A stretch of DNA of 64,000 bases from Corinectria fuckeliana (taxonomy: Eukaryota; Ascomycota; Sordariomycetes; Hypocreales; Nectriaceae), in assembly GCA_019137255.1 (NCBI GenBank), contig WPDH01000300.1:124001-188000 (forward strand). The letters run 5' to 3'. This document shows positions 1 to 11,507 of this stretch, piece after piece; position 1 is the first letter of the stretch, and each line of letters opens with the position of its first letter. A program made the translations under genes and the position numbers. The notes beneath the pieces were generated by a model. The model saw only the letters and a list, made by a program, of their open reading frames with translations, did not search any database and was not told the DNA's origin.

Positions 1-824
1 CCTGGCCTTCAAGGTGGTTGATGGTGTCTTCGAGGTGCTAGTGGGCCAATGTCAGCTTCCGGGATGTTTGCTCGCTCGCAGGTATTGCCAACTGACCTTG
101 ATCATCTCCTCGCGGCTTGGGGACTTGTCCTCCTCGCCCGACTTGCCCCCCCTCTCCTTGTTCGCCTTGAGGGACTTGAAGTCGCGGGTAAGGTTCTGCA
201 AGTCTTCCATCACCTTGGCAACCTCGGCCTCGGCCTCCTTGCGCTTGTCTTTCTCCTCGGAGAGCTCGACGCGCAGGTTGCCAATCGTCTGGGCCTGGTC
301 GTCCGCCTCGGCCTTGTTGAGGTTGCCCTCGATGCTCATGCGCGCGATGGCCTTGTCCGTCTCCTCCTGGTCAAGCGTCAGGTTCATCAGCGCGTCTACG
401 AGCTGGCTGGTCTCCTGGCTGATGATCTGGCCAACTTCCTGGAGCTGCAAGATGATCTCGCCCGACTCCTTGGAGGAGACACCGGGCATGCGGCGGAGAG
501 AGGTCTGGATCTTCACGAGGATCTCTTGGGAGACCCGAGCCTTGGCGAAGGCGGGCTGTTGGAGTTGAGACGTCAGCTTCGGGCGTTTCTGAGGACGAAG
601 GGACGGGAGAAACTCACATGATTGTTGGTCATCTGCTTGATCCTCTCAGATCGAGCGGCCCCTGCCAAAGGGGTGGAAAAGTTGATGGACAACATGCTGT
701 CCGGCGAGCTATCGCAGTCAGTGTCGCTCTCGTCGAGACTCGAGGACCACCGCGATGCAGGTTGTTGATGATGATGTTCTCCGTAACTATTTTCAGAGAC
801 GATGCGATGATGACCCGCACTCAT
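1..824 (-). CDS. Coiled-coil protein of unknown function (5' part, runs off the left edge)
   Basis: I do not recognise this family. Three exons join in frame on the minus strand: 824-618, 555-97 and 37-1, with introns of 62 and 59 bp (donors GTGAGT and GTCAGT, acceptors CAG and TAG). The start at 824 (MSAGHHRIV) is the first ATG ahead of a continuous frame. The N-terminal 70 residues are His/Ser/Asp-rich and look disordered (SSLDESDTDCDSSPDSM). From about residue 70 the chain becomes acidic and heptad-like. It is rich in Glu, Lys and Leu with few aromatics, as expected of a long coiled coil, and it is still open at base 1. It could be a cytoskeletal, septation or spindle-pole scaffold, but nothing visible decides this. 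The coiled coil and splice sites are read from sequence; the role is unknown. Confidence 0.7.
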
Positions 825-2469
825 TCTAGTCCCATACGAAAGACGCCAGAGGCAGTTGCGAAGTGTTTGGGGGGAGGGGGTTTGGTTTGGAATTAAAGAA
901 TCGGTGATCGATGGTGGTTTGGGGGAGGGAGGGTTTGCGAGGTGGAGGTGGAGGTGGGAGAGAGCGAGATGTGTTTGAGGGCGGCAGAAAGCGAGGCGGC
1001 GTTTTCTGTGAATGAGATTATTAGCACCACTGGCACAGGGTCTGTTGTGCAAACGGGAACACAGGGAAACCAACGAGTCCTGTTTAGGCAGACAACAGCC
1101 CGGAGCTCACTTTCGGTTCAGCTGTTGTGCGTTGAGGCAGGGCTCAGCTCTGTTGAGCAAACACCCACAACGAACCCCCCGTTTAACTCCCGCAGCAGAG
1201 TGCTGTGCTTCAATGCAGCTCTCTATCTCTCCCGCCCATTCTAGTCCTTCGGGGGCGCCATAGATGCGCCCGAGTGCCGCGCGTGTTGTGAGAACACAGT
1301 AAACCCCGATAACTCGCAGCAAGTCGAAGCTCCACCAAGCGAACTGGCCGTTCTTATGAACACAACAACGCCTATGAAACTCGAAAACAGAACAACACTC
1401 GTAACATTCTCGAACCACAACCTTCCGTTGAAACCAAGTTCCTTATGTGATAGCCCCTGAACCAGGACGATGATCTAGGGAGATGGCCTATAAACGTTAT
1501 AGGAAGAGGGCGAAGATGCAGGAAAACCCCGTGATTGTGCAACCTATGAACGAGTTCTCGTATGTAGATCAACAAAGGAGTTGGCGAGAATGACGAACTC
1601 GTGGGCGCATTTCACCCTCACACTTGCATGCAGTCGGCTGCAAGGTGAGAGAGATCTGAAAGTGAGATCAGCAGAAACCAAGCAATAGCTAGACGAGTCA
1701 GGCTCCACCAATGGCGTCAGTTGCAGCTACAAACGGAAGAATCGTAAGGCCCATTCTATTGATCCTTTAGTCGAAAGTAGTTCCCCCTGTAGGCCTACAG
1801 CATGATTCACAGCTCTTTGGACAAGTGGGTAACCAATCAAAGCTAAAAGCCCCGAAATTGACCATTTGATAACGTTTGTGGTGTATCAGCACTCTGTCGA
1901 ATGCATTCGACGTAGTGTGGATTGATGGCATGCATGCCTAACATTCTCTACTGCGGAACAGAAGCGTTGCAACATCACAAGTAATGGGACACTACAGTCC
2001 TACTCATCACAATCTGATTTGTACCAAGTAACGTGACTGACTATCTAGACAAAAATGGCGGAGCTATGGGAGATTTCCCCTTGTTTCCGAAAAATGGGGA
2101 GGGCCATCCTAGGGTACAGACATCAGCAGGGAGAACTTGCACTTAAACGAGTGCTGAACCTGGGGAATCGAATGGCGGTGAATCCAGGTATACGTGTGCG
2201 GCGTCCAGTGTAATGGAATAGTGAACCTGCGACACCAAGTGTTAAGAAGAGGATGCTCGGGTGTGTGTCCCAACCGTGTAGTGAAGTGAGGGGCCGAGTG
2301 TTGTCGATGCTGTCGGTGAGCCGTAGGGAGAGTTTGCACGCTCTCGGAGGAAGCAAAGGCTTCATGCCTATTGAACCAGCATTCTTAGTCAGGCACCTCC
2401 ACCAGTTGCGACGGACACTGCTAACCTGCAAGAGTCCTAAATAGCGGTGTCGACAAGCCAGCATTAGCT
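825..2469. other. Intergenic stretch, no gene seen
   Basis: This 1.6 kb lies between the start of the coiled-coil gene and the stop of the splicing-factor gene. It holds the promoter of the former and the 3' region of the latter. Open frames here, such as a minus-strand one at 2123-2464, have no recognisable domain, no splice support and a composition unlike the neighbouring genes. I see no repeat or RNA gene. Confidence 0.6.
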
Positions 2470-4336
2470 TTAGATTGCCCGAGTGCGAGAGAACAAACTG
2501 CTGTAGACGGCATCTACAACAGGCGCCGCGTCGATCATCCGTCCTCCAAAGTATCGGCCGTTGAGGCCCTTGATGGCATTTTCGCCGCCCTGGACTTTGT
2601 CAAACTTGAGATAGATGTCTCCCTTGGAATTTGGATCGACCGAGATGTGGACGACATGCCCGTATTTGGTCGAGGCCTCCTGGCGAACGTCATCCTCGAG
2701 CTCCTTGACCCAATCGTCACCTTCTTCCCTGGGCATGACGTTAGCAATGTGTTGGAAGATGGTGTCGCGTCGCAACTTACTCTTCAGGGTCAAACATGTT
2801 GTGAAGCACAACGCAGCGGCTTGCCATGTTGACGTTAACAGGTAGTGGCTTAGTCTCCGTTTTGGGCTTCAGGACCTGTCGCACTTCGTTGCCATTCGTG
2901 TCGTTGTCGTCGGTTCTGGCGAGCTTTCTCATCAACGCATCGCGACTATAGTTGTTAAAGTTGACACCTGCGACATCGGTGTCGTCAAGGGCGCTTGCGC
3001 CGCCCGTCTTCTCACTGTCTCGTCCTCCAGCCCGGTCGAAGGCGGAGGATTGAGGGCCGCGTCCACCAGAGCCAGAAAAGGCGGAGCCCTGGAACTGCTG
3101 ATTCTGACCGGAAAATCTCTGCAACAGGTTGGCAGTGCTCTCAGGGGTGAACTTATCGTTTCCAAGACCAACGCGGATAGGACGGCCGGCCAAATCGAAG
3201 CCGTTCATCTTCTCCAGCGCCTCTCGTGCCTGGGTTGCATCACGGAACCTATAGTTGTGTTAGTAAACCACGGTAAGCGACGGCAGTTAAGGTAGGCTCA
3301 CTGGACAAAGCCATAGCCACGGCTTCGGTTGTTCTCATCCTTCTGCAGCTGGACAAACTCCAGCTCGCCAAAGGGCTCAAACACGGCTTGCAGATCTTGC
3401 TCGGTGACGTTGAAATGGATGTTTCCAACGTAGAGGCGATGGAAGGGTATGGAGTTTGGATGGGGCCCAGAGGCTTCGGGATTACGGGCCTGTCGGTTCT
3501 TCTCGGCCTCTGTCACCTGAACAATGACTGGAATACCTAGGAGTTTCTGTCCGGTGAGTTGTAGAGCCTGGGTAACGGATTCCTCGTTCTTGAACTCGAC
3601 GTAACCAACTCTGCAAGTCTCGTTAGCAAATTTCAGGCCGTCAGCGTCGTAGCTTGACTTACCCCTTGGATCTCTGACTGATGCGGTCCTTGACAATCTG
3701 AGCTTCATTGACGGGGCCGACTTTCTCGAAGAACTCCTTCAGCTCGCGGGTTCGAAGACGGGCTGCAAGCTGCTGGACAAACACCGTGCGACGATCCCGT
3801 TCGTCTTCAGTAAGCTGGGGTGTCGCCTCACGCTTTGGGTCTCCTCGGCGATCTTCATCCCGGACGCGGCCAAATTCGCGGGGACGGCGGTCACCACGAT
3901 CACGTCGGTCGCGATGGTCGCGCTCGTCGCGAGGGCGATAGCGGCCGTGCGGCGAGCGGGATCGTGACCTTGAATGCCGCCGTCCGCCCCTGTAGTAATC
4001 GCCGTCTCTGTTTCGGCGTGATTGACGGCGATCGTCGTCGCGGCTTCTGCTTCTTCTCCTGCTTCTGTGGCTGCCGGCGTCGCTTCGAGGAGTTCCTACG
4101 TCAGGCGTGCCTCTCCGGCTTCGGGTTTGGCTATTTTCTCGACGATCGCGACGGCGACGGTCGTTGTCGCGATCTTGGTTTCGGCTACCGTCACGGGCGC
4201 GCCCACGGTCGCGGTCTCGGTTGTCGCGTCGGTCGGACTTGTCGTCTTTTGGTTGATCCTCAGTGGGACTCTTGATCTTCTGCTCGGTGTCCTTCGCCGT
4301 GGCGTCAAGGAGCGCCTCCACATCCAGGGTGGCCAT
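2470..4336 (-). CDS. RNA-binding splicing factor of the RBM39/CAPERalpha (Rsd1) family
   Basis: Four exons (4336-3663, 3610-3302, 3248-2781, 2728-2470) give a 569-residue protein. The introns are 52, 53 and 52 bp. The order is typical of the SF-CC1 family. A long RS/RD/RE-rich tail comes first (residues 20-160), then RRM1 (RTVFVQQLAARL to VGYVEF). RRM2 follows (RLYVGNIHFNV, with RGYGFVQF as its RNP1). A glycine/glutamine linker leads to a C-terminal UHM-like RRM (CVVLHNMFDPEE, ending with GRYFGGRMIDA). Family members bridge U2AF to SF3b1 through ULM peptides in the nucleus and act in 3' splice site selection. The start ATG sits at the end of a nine-base tandem repeat in a strong initiation context (CACCATGG). 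The name rests on domain order and motifs, so the family call is confident; strict orthology is not tested. Confidence 0.92.
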
Positions 4337-4369
4337 GGTGTCTATGGTGTCTATGGTGTCTATGCCGTC
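4334..4369 (-). repeat. Nine-base tandem repeat abutting the splicing-factor start codon
   Basis: Reading the coding strand, GACACCATA occurs twice and is followed by GACACCATG, whose last three bases are the start codon. A fourth, degenerate copy lies upstream. One base (A or G) separates a repeat unit from a start codon. Confidence 0.85.
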
Positions 4370-4541
4370 TTGTGAGTTCTCGGATCCTCAGTATTGAAAT
4401 CACCTAGCAAGGCCTTCGATTTCAGCAATTGCGTGTTGTTTCACTCGTGATGCACGGGGCTGGGATCTTCTGAGCAAAGTGTCCGGGTTTTATGGGTGAT
4501 GCCTGACCTGGACAAAGTTTTAGGCTGAGCCACATAGGGTA

Positions 4542-4549
4542 TCACGTGA
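4542..4549. promoter_or_regulatory. CACGTG palindrome (TCACGTGA) upstream of the splicing-factor gene
   Basis: An eight-base perfect palindrome with an E-box core lies 206 bp upstream of the start codon at 4336. bHLH proteins such as Cbf1-type factors bind CACGTG in fungi. A similar CACGTGAC lies at nearly the same distance upstream of the RVB1 gene. Binding is inferred, not shown. Confidence 0.45.
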
Positions 4550-4925
4550 CACGCCACACTCACTCAGACCAGGACACTTGGGCAGATCACGATTCGGAAG
4601 AACTAAGACCGGTGCAATGGATTTAAGGAAAAGCATGGAATTATTATGTAGGTACCTAGGGTTGTAGGTAGGTAGATCTCTTCAAAAGTAGCTGTCCCGG
4701 CGCATACAATCTTGAGCATTAAAACTATGATAATGGTTTGTCGTCATGATTGCCCTGCGCCCGGCATAAGCTCGTTACCATCCGTAATCATGACTGCTTT
4801 GGTGTCCCCCAACTCCCTTCAATTTGAAGCAATCTGCCGATAAAACAAAAAATATACCACGGCCCCAAAGCAGAGTTGGTTGGTGCGAGAAGGAAACAAG
4901 GTCGGCGTAGCAAAACATGGCAGCC

Positions 4926-6123
4926 TTAGTTCGTCTTGACACGATACTGGAGCTCGGTGCCAAAGATGGAGTCCCAGAACTTGCTAGTGACGCCGAAGCC
5001 GAGCTCGTAGTCGAGGAAGTGGTGGGCGAGGTGGTACTTCTTCAGCTCCTTGTACCACAAGGGCAGGTTCTGGTGGTGAAGGAAGTAATGGGTGAGATCG
5101 TAGCAGATGTATCCGGAGATGCCGCCGCAGAAGACCGCAGTAGCACAGTGCCAGCTGTAGGGAATGACGGTATGGGCAAGGAACCAGAAAGGGGTGGCGA
5201 GGACCACAAAGAGGGTCGGGGGCATGACAAGTCTGTACTTGTCCATGGGCAGGTAGTGGTGGATGCCATGGAGCAAAAAGTGCATAGTGATGCCGACACG
5301 GTTGTCAGGGAGGTAGCTGTGCACAGCGTTAGCAGTGGAATCGCAGTAAAGAGGAAACGAATACATACTAGTCGAGATGGAAAAGGAATCGGTGCAGGAT
5401 GTACTCGATAAGGGACCAGAGGAAGAAACCGCACAGCCAGTAGCCGGTAGTATACAGCTGGTTATCGTAGCCCTGAGAGGCCAAAGACAGGCCATATACG
5501 ACGCAAGGCAGCCAAATGGTGGGGACCATCCACCATGGCGTCTTGGATAGAGGCTCGAGGAAGTTTCCGAACAACGGTGCAGACGCGCCGCCCTTGTAGT
5601 GTCGAGGACGGTGGACCTGGTCGAGGTAGAACTCCTTGGAGAAGCCCCCGAACCAGATCTGGGGGAAGAGAGGGCGAGTCAGATCGAGGAACTTGTGCCT
5701 CTTGTAGTCCGTGACGTAGTCCGTGTCTTTACTCAAGTCATCTTCGCAGCGCATGCCAGTTCGGGGGTGGACGTTTTCCTCGTCTTCGTGGGCGGCGGCG
5801 TCTCCGTTGGGCTGCTTTGCCACCCCGTTGCCATTCGCCTTGCCGTTTCCGTTGGCGGACTTCTCGGAGACGACGAATCCGACGATGGAGTCATCGAGGA
5901 CTTCGTATGCAGCTTCGGAATGAGGGTGAGATGTCGGGTCCTTCAGGATCTCTTCGACGTCGCGACCGGCGTAGGAGAGGACGAGGTCAGCGCCGCCAGG
6001 ATGGTCCCCAGCGAAGTCGGTGACGTCGTAGACCTTGGAGCCGATGGTAACATAGCAGGACTCCTTGGTGCTGTGCAGCTCGACCTGAGCGCGGGTGAAA
6101 GTTGGCAGCGTTCTGGCAGGCAT
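4926..6123 (-). CDS. SCS7: Sphingolipid fatty acid 2-hydroxylase (cytochrome b5 plus sterol-desaturase-type domain)
   Basis: Two exons (6123-5369, 5316-4926; intron 52 bp) give 381 residues, close to the 384 of yeast Scs7. The N-terminus is a cytochrome b5 domain with the haem motif HPGG at residues 41-44 and a second haem histidine in the SHPHSEAA stretch. A Lys/Asn/Gly-rich linker follows. The C-terminal half has hydrophobic segments and the di-iron histidine clusters HRFLFH, HGIHH, HYFLHH and HLAHH. The enzyme puts the 2-hydroxyl on very-long-chain acyl groups of ceramide in the ER membrane, taking electrons through its own b5 domain. The junction reads FHLDYYLPDN without a gap, which supports the intron. 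The splicing-factor gene follows on the same strand 589 bp downstream; no functional link is evident. Confidence 0.95.
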
Positions 6124-8264
6124 GATTGATATTGAGATGGCGGTCGGAGGTAGAATCAGTCGGTCGGAGGTAGCAGGGCGAGCAATTGCATGAGACTCTG
6201 AAGCAGTGCGCGACCGGAGGAAGCTGTCACTTCGGCGCGAGTAAAATCACGGTGAGATAACGGGAAGGAAGGACAAAAATATACTGAGCAAACAGCGATT
6301 AAGACAGAAGGAAAGAGTTGGGCGCTTGTAAGAGTTATAACGGCGACGGGTCTGAAGGGGCGCGAAGGGCGGGACAGTCGGCGCGCAGGGGTTTGGGGCG
6401 ATTTTTTTTAATGAGGATCCTCCCCATCGGTGTTAGCGACCGAGTGGCGCTATAATGACTAGAGAACAGGCCACACGGATAGAATCTACGGGACGAAGAA
6501 CGCCGAGTCTGGGATAATGGGATCTGCCGGAAAGGGCGATGATATGATATGGCCGACGAGGTATTCCAATGAGAGAACGGCGATTATTCCCATGGCCCAT
6601 GTCAACGAAGGGGGGGATCTTGAAGATGACCTGACGTGAAGGGTTAAAGGGGGCACCGCAGTATTATTGCTCTAACTTACTACTATGTATTCGCATTTCG
6701 TACACGTCTGCCTACCTTGGGCATCTACCAATCAAAAGTGCAGAGCTAGGGTTTGAGGTCTGGTTGTGACTTGGCAGCGTTTCCACTGCAATTACGAAGT
6801 AATAGCAGTTGACTACGAAGTACACCCAAGCATTACTTAGCCCATCAGTGAATCTAGTTATTAAATGCGATGAATAACCAGAATGGGGGGGAAAACTGGT
6901 CCCATCGGACCCCCGGGACTTCCGGTTGCGCTGAGTCAGGAAGACTGCCCTTGTGAAAACATTGACGAGGGTCCAGGTGTCGTAGCGGGGACGGGAAGCA
7001 TGGGAACGTGCATCGGGCGCGGGGGTGCCTCGGAGTTGTCGGATCGGGCTTCAACCTTTTAAAGGAACAGAGGCCATCGCCGCGCAAAATTTAAGATTAT
7101 TGCAAGGGAATCGAGACAATGCGTGGTGCCTTGTTGCGTAGGAGCTCCTCAGCCCACTTGGCGCGGCGCACCGCGTAGATTGGCTGATCTTTCTGCTGCT
7201 CGGGCGCAGCTCATGCTGACTGACTTGCACCAAGCCACGGTTTGACTACCAGCTCATCTCGCGCGAGTGGTGACGAGCACATGTTACATACATAGTAGTA
7301 ATTAGTACATCTTAGCTTCCCGTCAACCAGGCCAGCTAACTTTACTACCGAGGTACGTATTAATTAAGTGCTTATTAACCTTGGTTACATACTAGGTAAG
7401 TAGGTACAGTTCTCTACGAGGGGGACTCAGGGAGGGGAGCTTGCCATGTGCTTATGATACCGCCACTCACAAGCATGTAGCAGCCGGTCAGCATCAATGT
7501 GGCATTGAATGTGAAAGGAAACATCAGGGTAAATAGTCGGTTTCTTCTTCTTCACATACACCGATGAGAACGTACAGCGAGGGAATGTCTTAAGCTAAAT
7601 CTTCAAGCTGATCCGACAAAGCGTGAAACTGCAAAGATAGATAGTACAACGCTGCCATGGTCCCCTAAGTTCGTTACCGATAGCTCAGTTTTCCATTTTG
7701 AATTTGTTTGGGTTATCTCGGCAACGAATCAACTTCTTGGCAACCAGCACAGCTGAAACAGCATCCAACAATGACCGTAGATGATTTGTTACATGCAACC
7801 AGGAGCCCCGTGAGCCCCAACGAGGCGTTGGGGCTTGTGAGCCTCTAAGCCTTGGAGGCCTAACGGGGCACTCGACTCGACCTGCATAGGTACCTCCGCG
7901 GCGCGGCCCACTGCAAGCAAGCAGCGCCCTACCGCGTAAGTTAAAAGGGAGCTCAGCTTGCCAAGCTAAGTACGAAGTAAGGTATCTCTAATAATAAAGA
8001 AAATTAGCTGTGGTTGCTATGGTGTGGAGGACCAGCCACAACAATCCCGTCATCAAGTGGCAGCCACTCCATCTATCAGTTCGTGCAACTTCCTTCCTCC
8101 GACATCTTACTCCCCTCTTCCCTCTCTAACCCCGTCCATTCTTCACTTCGCTGGATTGTCTGCCATCGCCTCGACCTCAACCACGAAACTGCTGGACTCG
8201 AACCCCGCCTGAAAGCTGATTGCTTGCTGCCTGTCCGCTGTCCGTGCTGCTACAGGGCTGCGTT
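6124..8264. other. Divergent intergenic region between the hydroxylase and HET-C
   Basis: This 2.1 kb carries both promoters. It is AT-richer than the genes, especially at 6660-7400 and 7540-8010, and holds several TAGGTA/TACGTA-type motifs. A nested inverted repeat occupies 7805-7869. I see no coding exon, tRNA or transposase. Confidence 0.6.
7805..7869. repeat. Nested inverted repeats that can fold as a three-way junction
   Basis: An outer stem pairs GCCCCGT (7805-7811) with ACGGGGC (7863-7869). Inside it is a perfect ten-base stem with a three-base loop (AGCCCCAACG at 7813-7822 with CGTTGGGGCT at 7826-7835). A second hairpin follows (GCCTC at 7841-7845 with GAGGC at 7855-7859). The element is GC-rich inside an AT-rich region, and no coding frame explains it. 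Confidence 0.7.
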
Positions 8265-10933
8265 ATGCCGTCATTTTCCGTACCGCGGGGCTCCTGGCTG
8301 CTGCTCTTCGCCGTCGCCCTCATTCTGCTGCCCGGCAAGGCTTCCGCTTTTGGCGCCGGAAACATTCCCTCCATCTCTCAGGTCCGTCTTCGCTCTGCAA
8401 TTAATCCTTCATCGCTTCCACTGCTGTTGACACGCGCGCGAAATAGGTCGAGGGTCACAATTGGCGCCATGGAGGTACGTACCTCAACCCATCCTAACCC
8501 CTCCTCCTCCCAAGGTGCGCCGTACTGATTGATATCAAACCACCGACAGATATCGAAGATGTTCTCGGGACCATCGCTTTCCTTCACGGCAAGAAATGGA
8601 CTTCCATGCTCATCAAGCGCACCTACTTTGGCAACTGGCTGCGTGACTACTCCCAGGCTGTCGACATCGGCAGTCTGAAAGGCGTCAATGCCGCGACTAT
8701 TCGCATCCTGGTAAGCACCTGATCCTCGCTTCTTCTTCCTCATCCACCTATAACCCTGCAATCAATCTAATCAATCCGGCCGAGTAAAGGTCTGGGTCAT
8801 GTCCTTCATGGCCTTTGGGTATGCCACGGAGGAATTTGAAGTCACTGAGGAGCGTCTGGGCGTCTATCGCCCTGAGGAGCACATCGACAACCCGCTTGGC
8901 TACGGAGACGGCCTCGATGCCCGTACCTTCGATCCTCGACTTCGTGGCCCTGTCGAGCCAATCGAGACAGAGATCGATCCTAAGACAGGAATGAAGAATT
9001 ACATCGCCAACGAGTCCGGCCGGTGGGCAACCAGTACAGGCTATCTCCGTTACAGCTTTGCCCGGTCCATCCACTTTGGTCGCCTCTACACCAGTGGTTC
9101 TAACAAGGGACGGGAGGAGGATCTCTGCGAGGCCCTTAGATGCCTGGGACAGGCTCTACACTGTATGGAGGACTTCAGTGCCCACAGCAACTACTGCGAG
9201 CTTGCTCTCCGAGAGCTTGGTTACAACTCCGTTTTCCCTCACTGTGGATCAAGAACCGAGATCAACCTCGATGGCAAGCGCGTCTATCCCCTCGTCACCG
9301 GCACTTTTGGAGCTGTGGATTTCCTCCACTCCGTCATTGGAGAGGCGACGGATCACTTTACCCAGGCCGAGGTCGATGAAGTCGACATCGCTCTCAAGAA
9401 CGCTGAGGGCTCCTCCGGCGGTGGCTCTTCGTCTCGGGGCTTTTTTGGACTCTCGGCGCCAACTGATTTTATTTCCCTAGTGGGCAATCTGCCTGGAGTC
9501 GGCGACGGATTTGCTTCTCAGGCCAGGAGCCTCAAGGCCACTTCTGATGCTCAGGAACGGCAAAACGACCGCGAGATGAGCCGCGACCTGAACCGTGACA
9601 ACTCCAACGTCGTTCCTGGTATGAGTCCCAACTTCGATCCCGTCAAGGTGTCAGGCCAGATCTACCCCATTCTCGAGTTCCGAGACAAGATCGTCAAGGC
9701 CATCAGCAGGGGCATCGCCAAGATTCCTGGTCTTGAAAGTCTCCTTGAGAAAATCAGTGAGACTCTGACGGCTTTCATCCTCGGCCTCCTTGCCCCTTTC
9801 ATCAGGCCCATCATTGAGCAGGTTTCTAAGGCCCTGAAGGATGGCTCTTCTAGCGTCATCAGTGCCAGTGCCAAGTCGCAGCTAGAGCCGTGGGACAACC
9901 CTCGTTGCTCGGATCCCACCCACTCCATGCTGTCCAAGGACCACTTCACAAACGTTCTAAACGCTTGTGCAGGTCGTGTTGCCGCTACGATTCTTCAATA
10001 TGTCGTCCCGTGAGTTTGTGCCTGTGACGTCGCTCGTACAGAGACCACTTGCTAACCGTGATTAGTCGAATCCTCTTTGCCTGGGAGAACACCTCGGTTC
10101 CCGTTGATGAGGTTGTCAACGATGTGACCCGCGCCTTCCATCACCCTACTGCCCGCAGCAACCGCATCGACATCCAGCGTGACATGTTCAGCACTGTCAA
10201 GAAGTGGGCTGATGAGCATCCTCGGCGTCATGAGCTCGCCCACCTCCTCTCTTCTGAGTCTGTCAAGAACCACAAGAACCACATTCTGAATAGCAACAAC
10301 AAACGTAGTGGCGGTGACGGCGCCTGTGGTAATTCCCACGGCACCTTTGGCGGCCTTGCAGACCTTGGTCACGGTAAGGTTGCTGGCGGATTGTGGTCGC
10401 AGATTAGCACCCGCGACCTCAGCGCCATGGAAGGCGGAGATGGTGATCCTGCCGCGGGCTACCTATCTAGCAAGCCAGCGGCGCCCAGCAATGCCTCCTA
10501 CGATTACGGCCAGAACCCGACGTACGCCTCTTCGGATGGGGGCTACTCGCAACAGGGTCCTCCTGGCGGGTACTCGCAACAGAGCCCCCATCCCGGCGGG
10601 TACAACGCTCCTCCACAGCAGCCCCCATACCGAGGTTACGGAGCCCCTCCCCCAGGCCCGCCTCAGGGTTACGGCGGGCCACCACCGGGACAATGGCCCC
10701 CCCAGGGACCACCTCCACCTCAGCAATACGGAGGGCCGGGGTATGGCGGACCCGGAGGGCCAGGGGTGCCGGGATACGGAGGGCCGGGATATGGAGGGTC
10801 GGAATACGGAGCCCCCTCTCCCCAGTATCATCCACATGGGCAGCAGTCGTACGAACAGCCCCAGTACGGCCACCATCCTCCCAACCAGGAACCTCCTTCT
10901 TGGAACCAGTATCCTGGCCAAGGTCGCAGGTAA
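8265..10933 (+). CDS. het-c: HET-C heterokaryon incompatibility protein
   Basis: Five exons (8265-8381, 8447-8474, 8550-8710, 8790-10009, 10066-10933) give 797 residues. Exon 2 is only 28 bp and all junctions keep frame. The start at 8265 gives a signal peptide of about 28 residues ending in KASA before FGAG. The conserved body carries HNWRHGDIED at residues 43-52 and LHCMEDFSAHSNY around 225-237. The C-terminal 150 residues are a Gly/Pro/Tyr/Gln-rich tail (repeats such as YGGPGYGG). This layout matches Neurospora HET-C, a secretory-pathway or plasma-membrane protein whose polymorphic variants trigger vegetative incompatibility on fusion. The HET-domain partner pin-c, linked to het-c in Neurospora, is not beside it here; the neighbours are a fatty acid hydroxylase and a PP2C. 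Which allelic class this is cannot be told. Confidence 0.93.
10515..10900 (+). repeat. Pro/Gly/Tyr-rich low-complexity coding repeat in HET-C
   Basis: Short imperfect units coding for PPGGYSQQ, GYGGPP and GPGYGG fill the last exon of HET-C. In Neurospora the C-terminal region of HET-C is also glycine-rich. The tail is probably disordered and may vary in length between strains. Confidence 0.75.
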
Positions 10934-11507
10934 GCTGTGGTCGGAGTGCATCATTTCGTATCGACATTGGAACACAGGTTTACAGTTGTCGTCGGGTCGG
11001 CATCGGGTTTGGGATGATGATAGGGAATGATGAGTGAACGGCTTCTGCGATACCCAACACAAAGAGAAATGTCCGGAGGAGGGTATTCAATTGTCGAGTT
11101 TTGTCTAAAGAAAAGAAGTCACACTTCGTACATGGCGAAATGTTAGAAGCTCAGCCTAATCCATGATATGATTCCTTCGAGTCTGACCAAGCGGACAGAC
11201 ATATCGCGCTCGCTCTCCGCCAGGTCATGCATGACCTCCTCCTGAGCCACTCGCTGTAGTTTGCCCCAACTCCCGATCCCATGCTGTACATACACGTAAT
11301 GACGAAATGAAACCAATGTGCTAGGATATATGAATCATGCTATGTGCTCGTGTCAGAATCCCTGGGGTTCTCCTTTCCCGAGGAAATCCAATACCAAATT
11401 TCTAGACGGGATTTCTTTTTTCTTCCTTTTTCTGTTTTTGTTTGCATTCATCCAGGTCATACGTGTTTCGACCGCTTCGTCCATTGATAGGCTTGTGCCA
11501 GGCGTCA
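10934..11507. other. Convergent 3' regions of HET-C and the PP2C gene
   Basis: These 574 bp between two facing stop codons hold the 3' untranslated regions. I see no gene. Confidence 0.6.

Noticed and set aside
8180..8290. Minus-strand GGGTTCGAGTCC resembling a Pol III B box
   Set aside because: The flanking bases cannot form a T stem, and no A box or acceptor stem is present.
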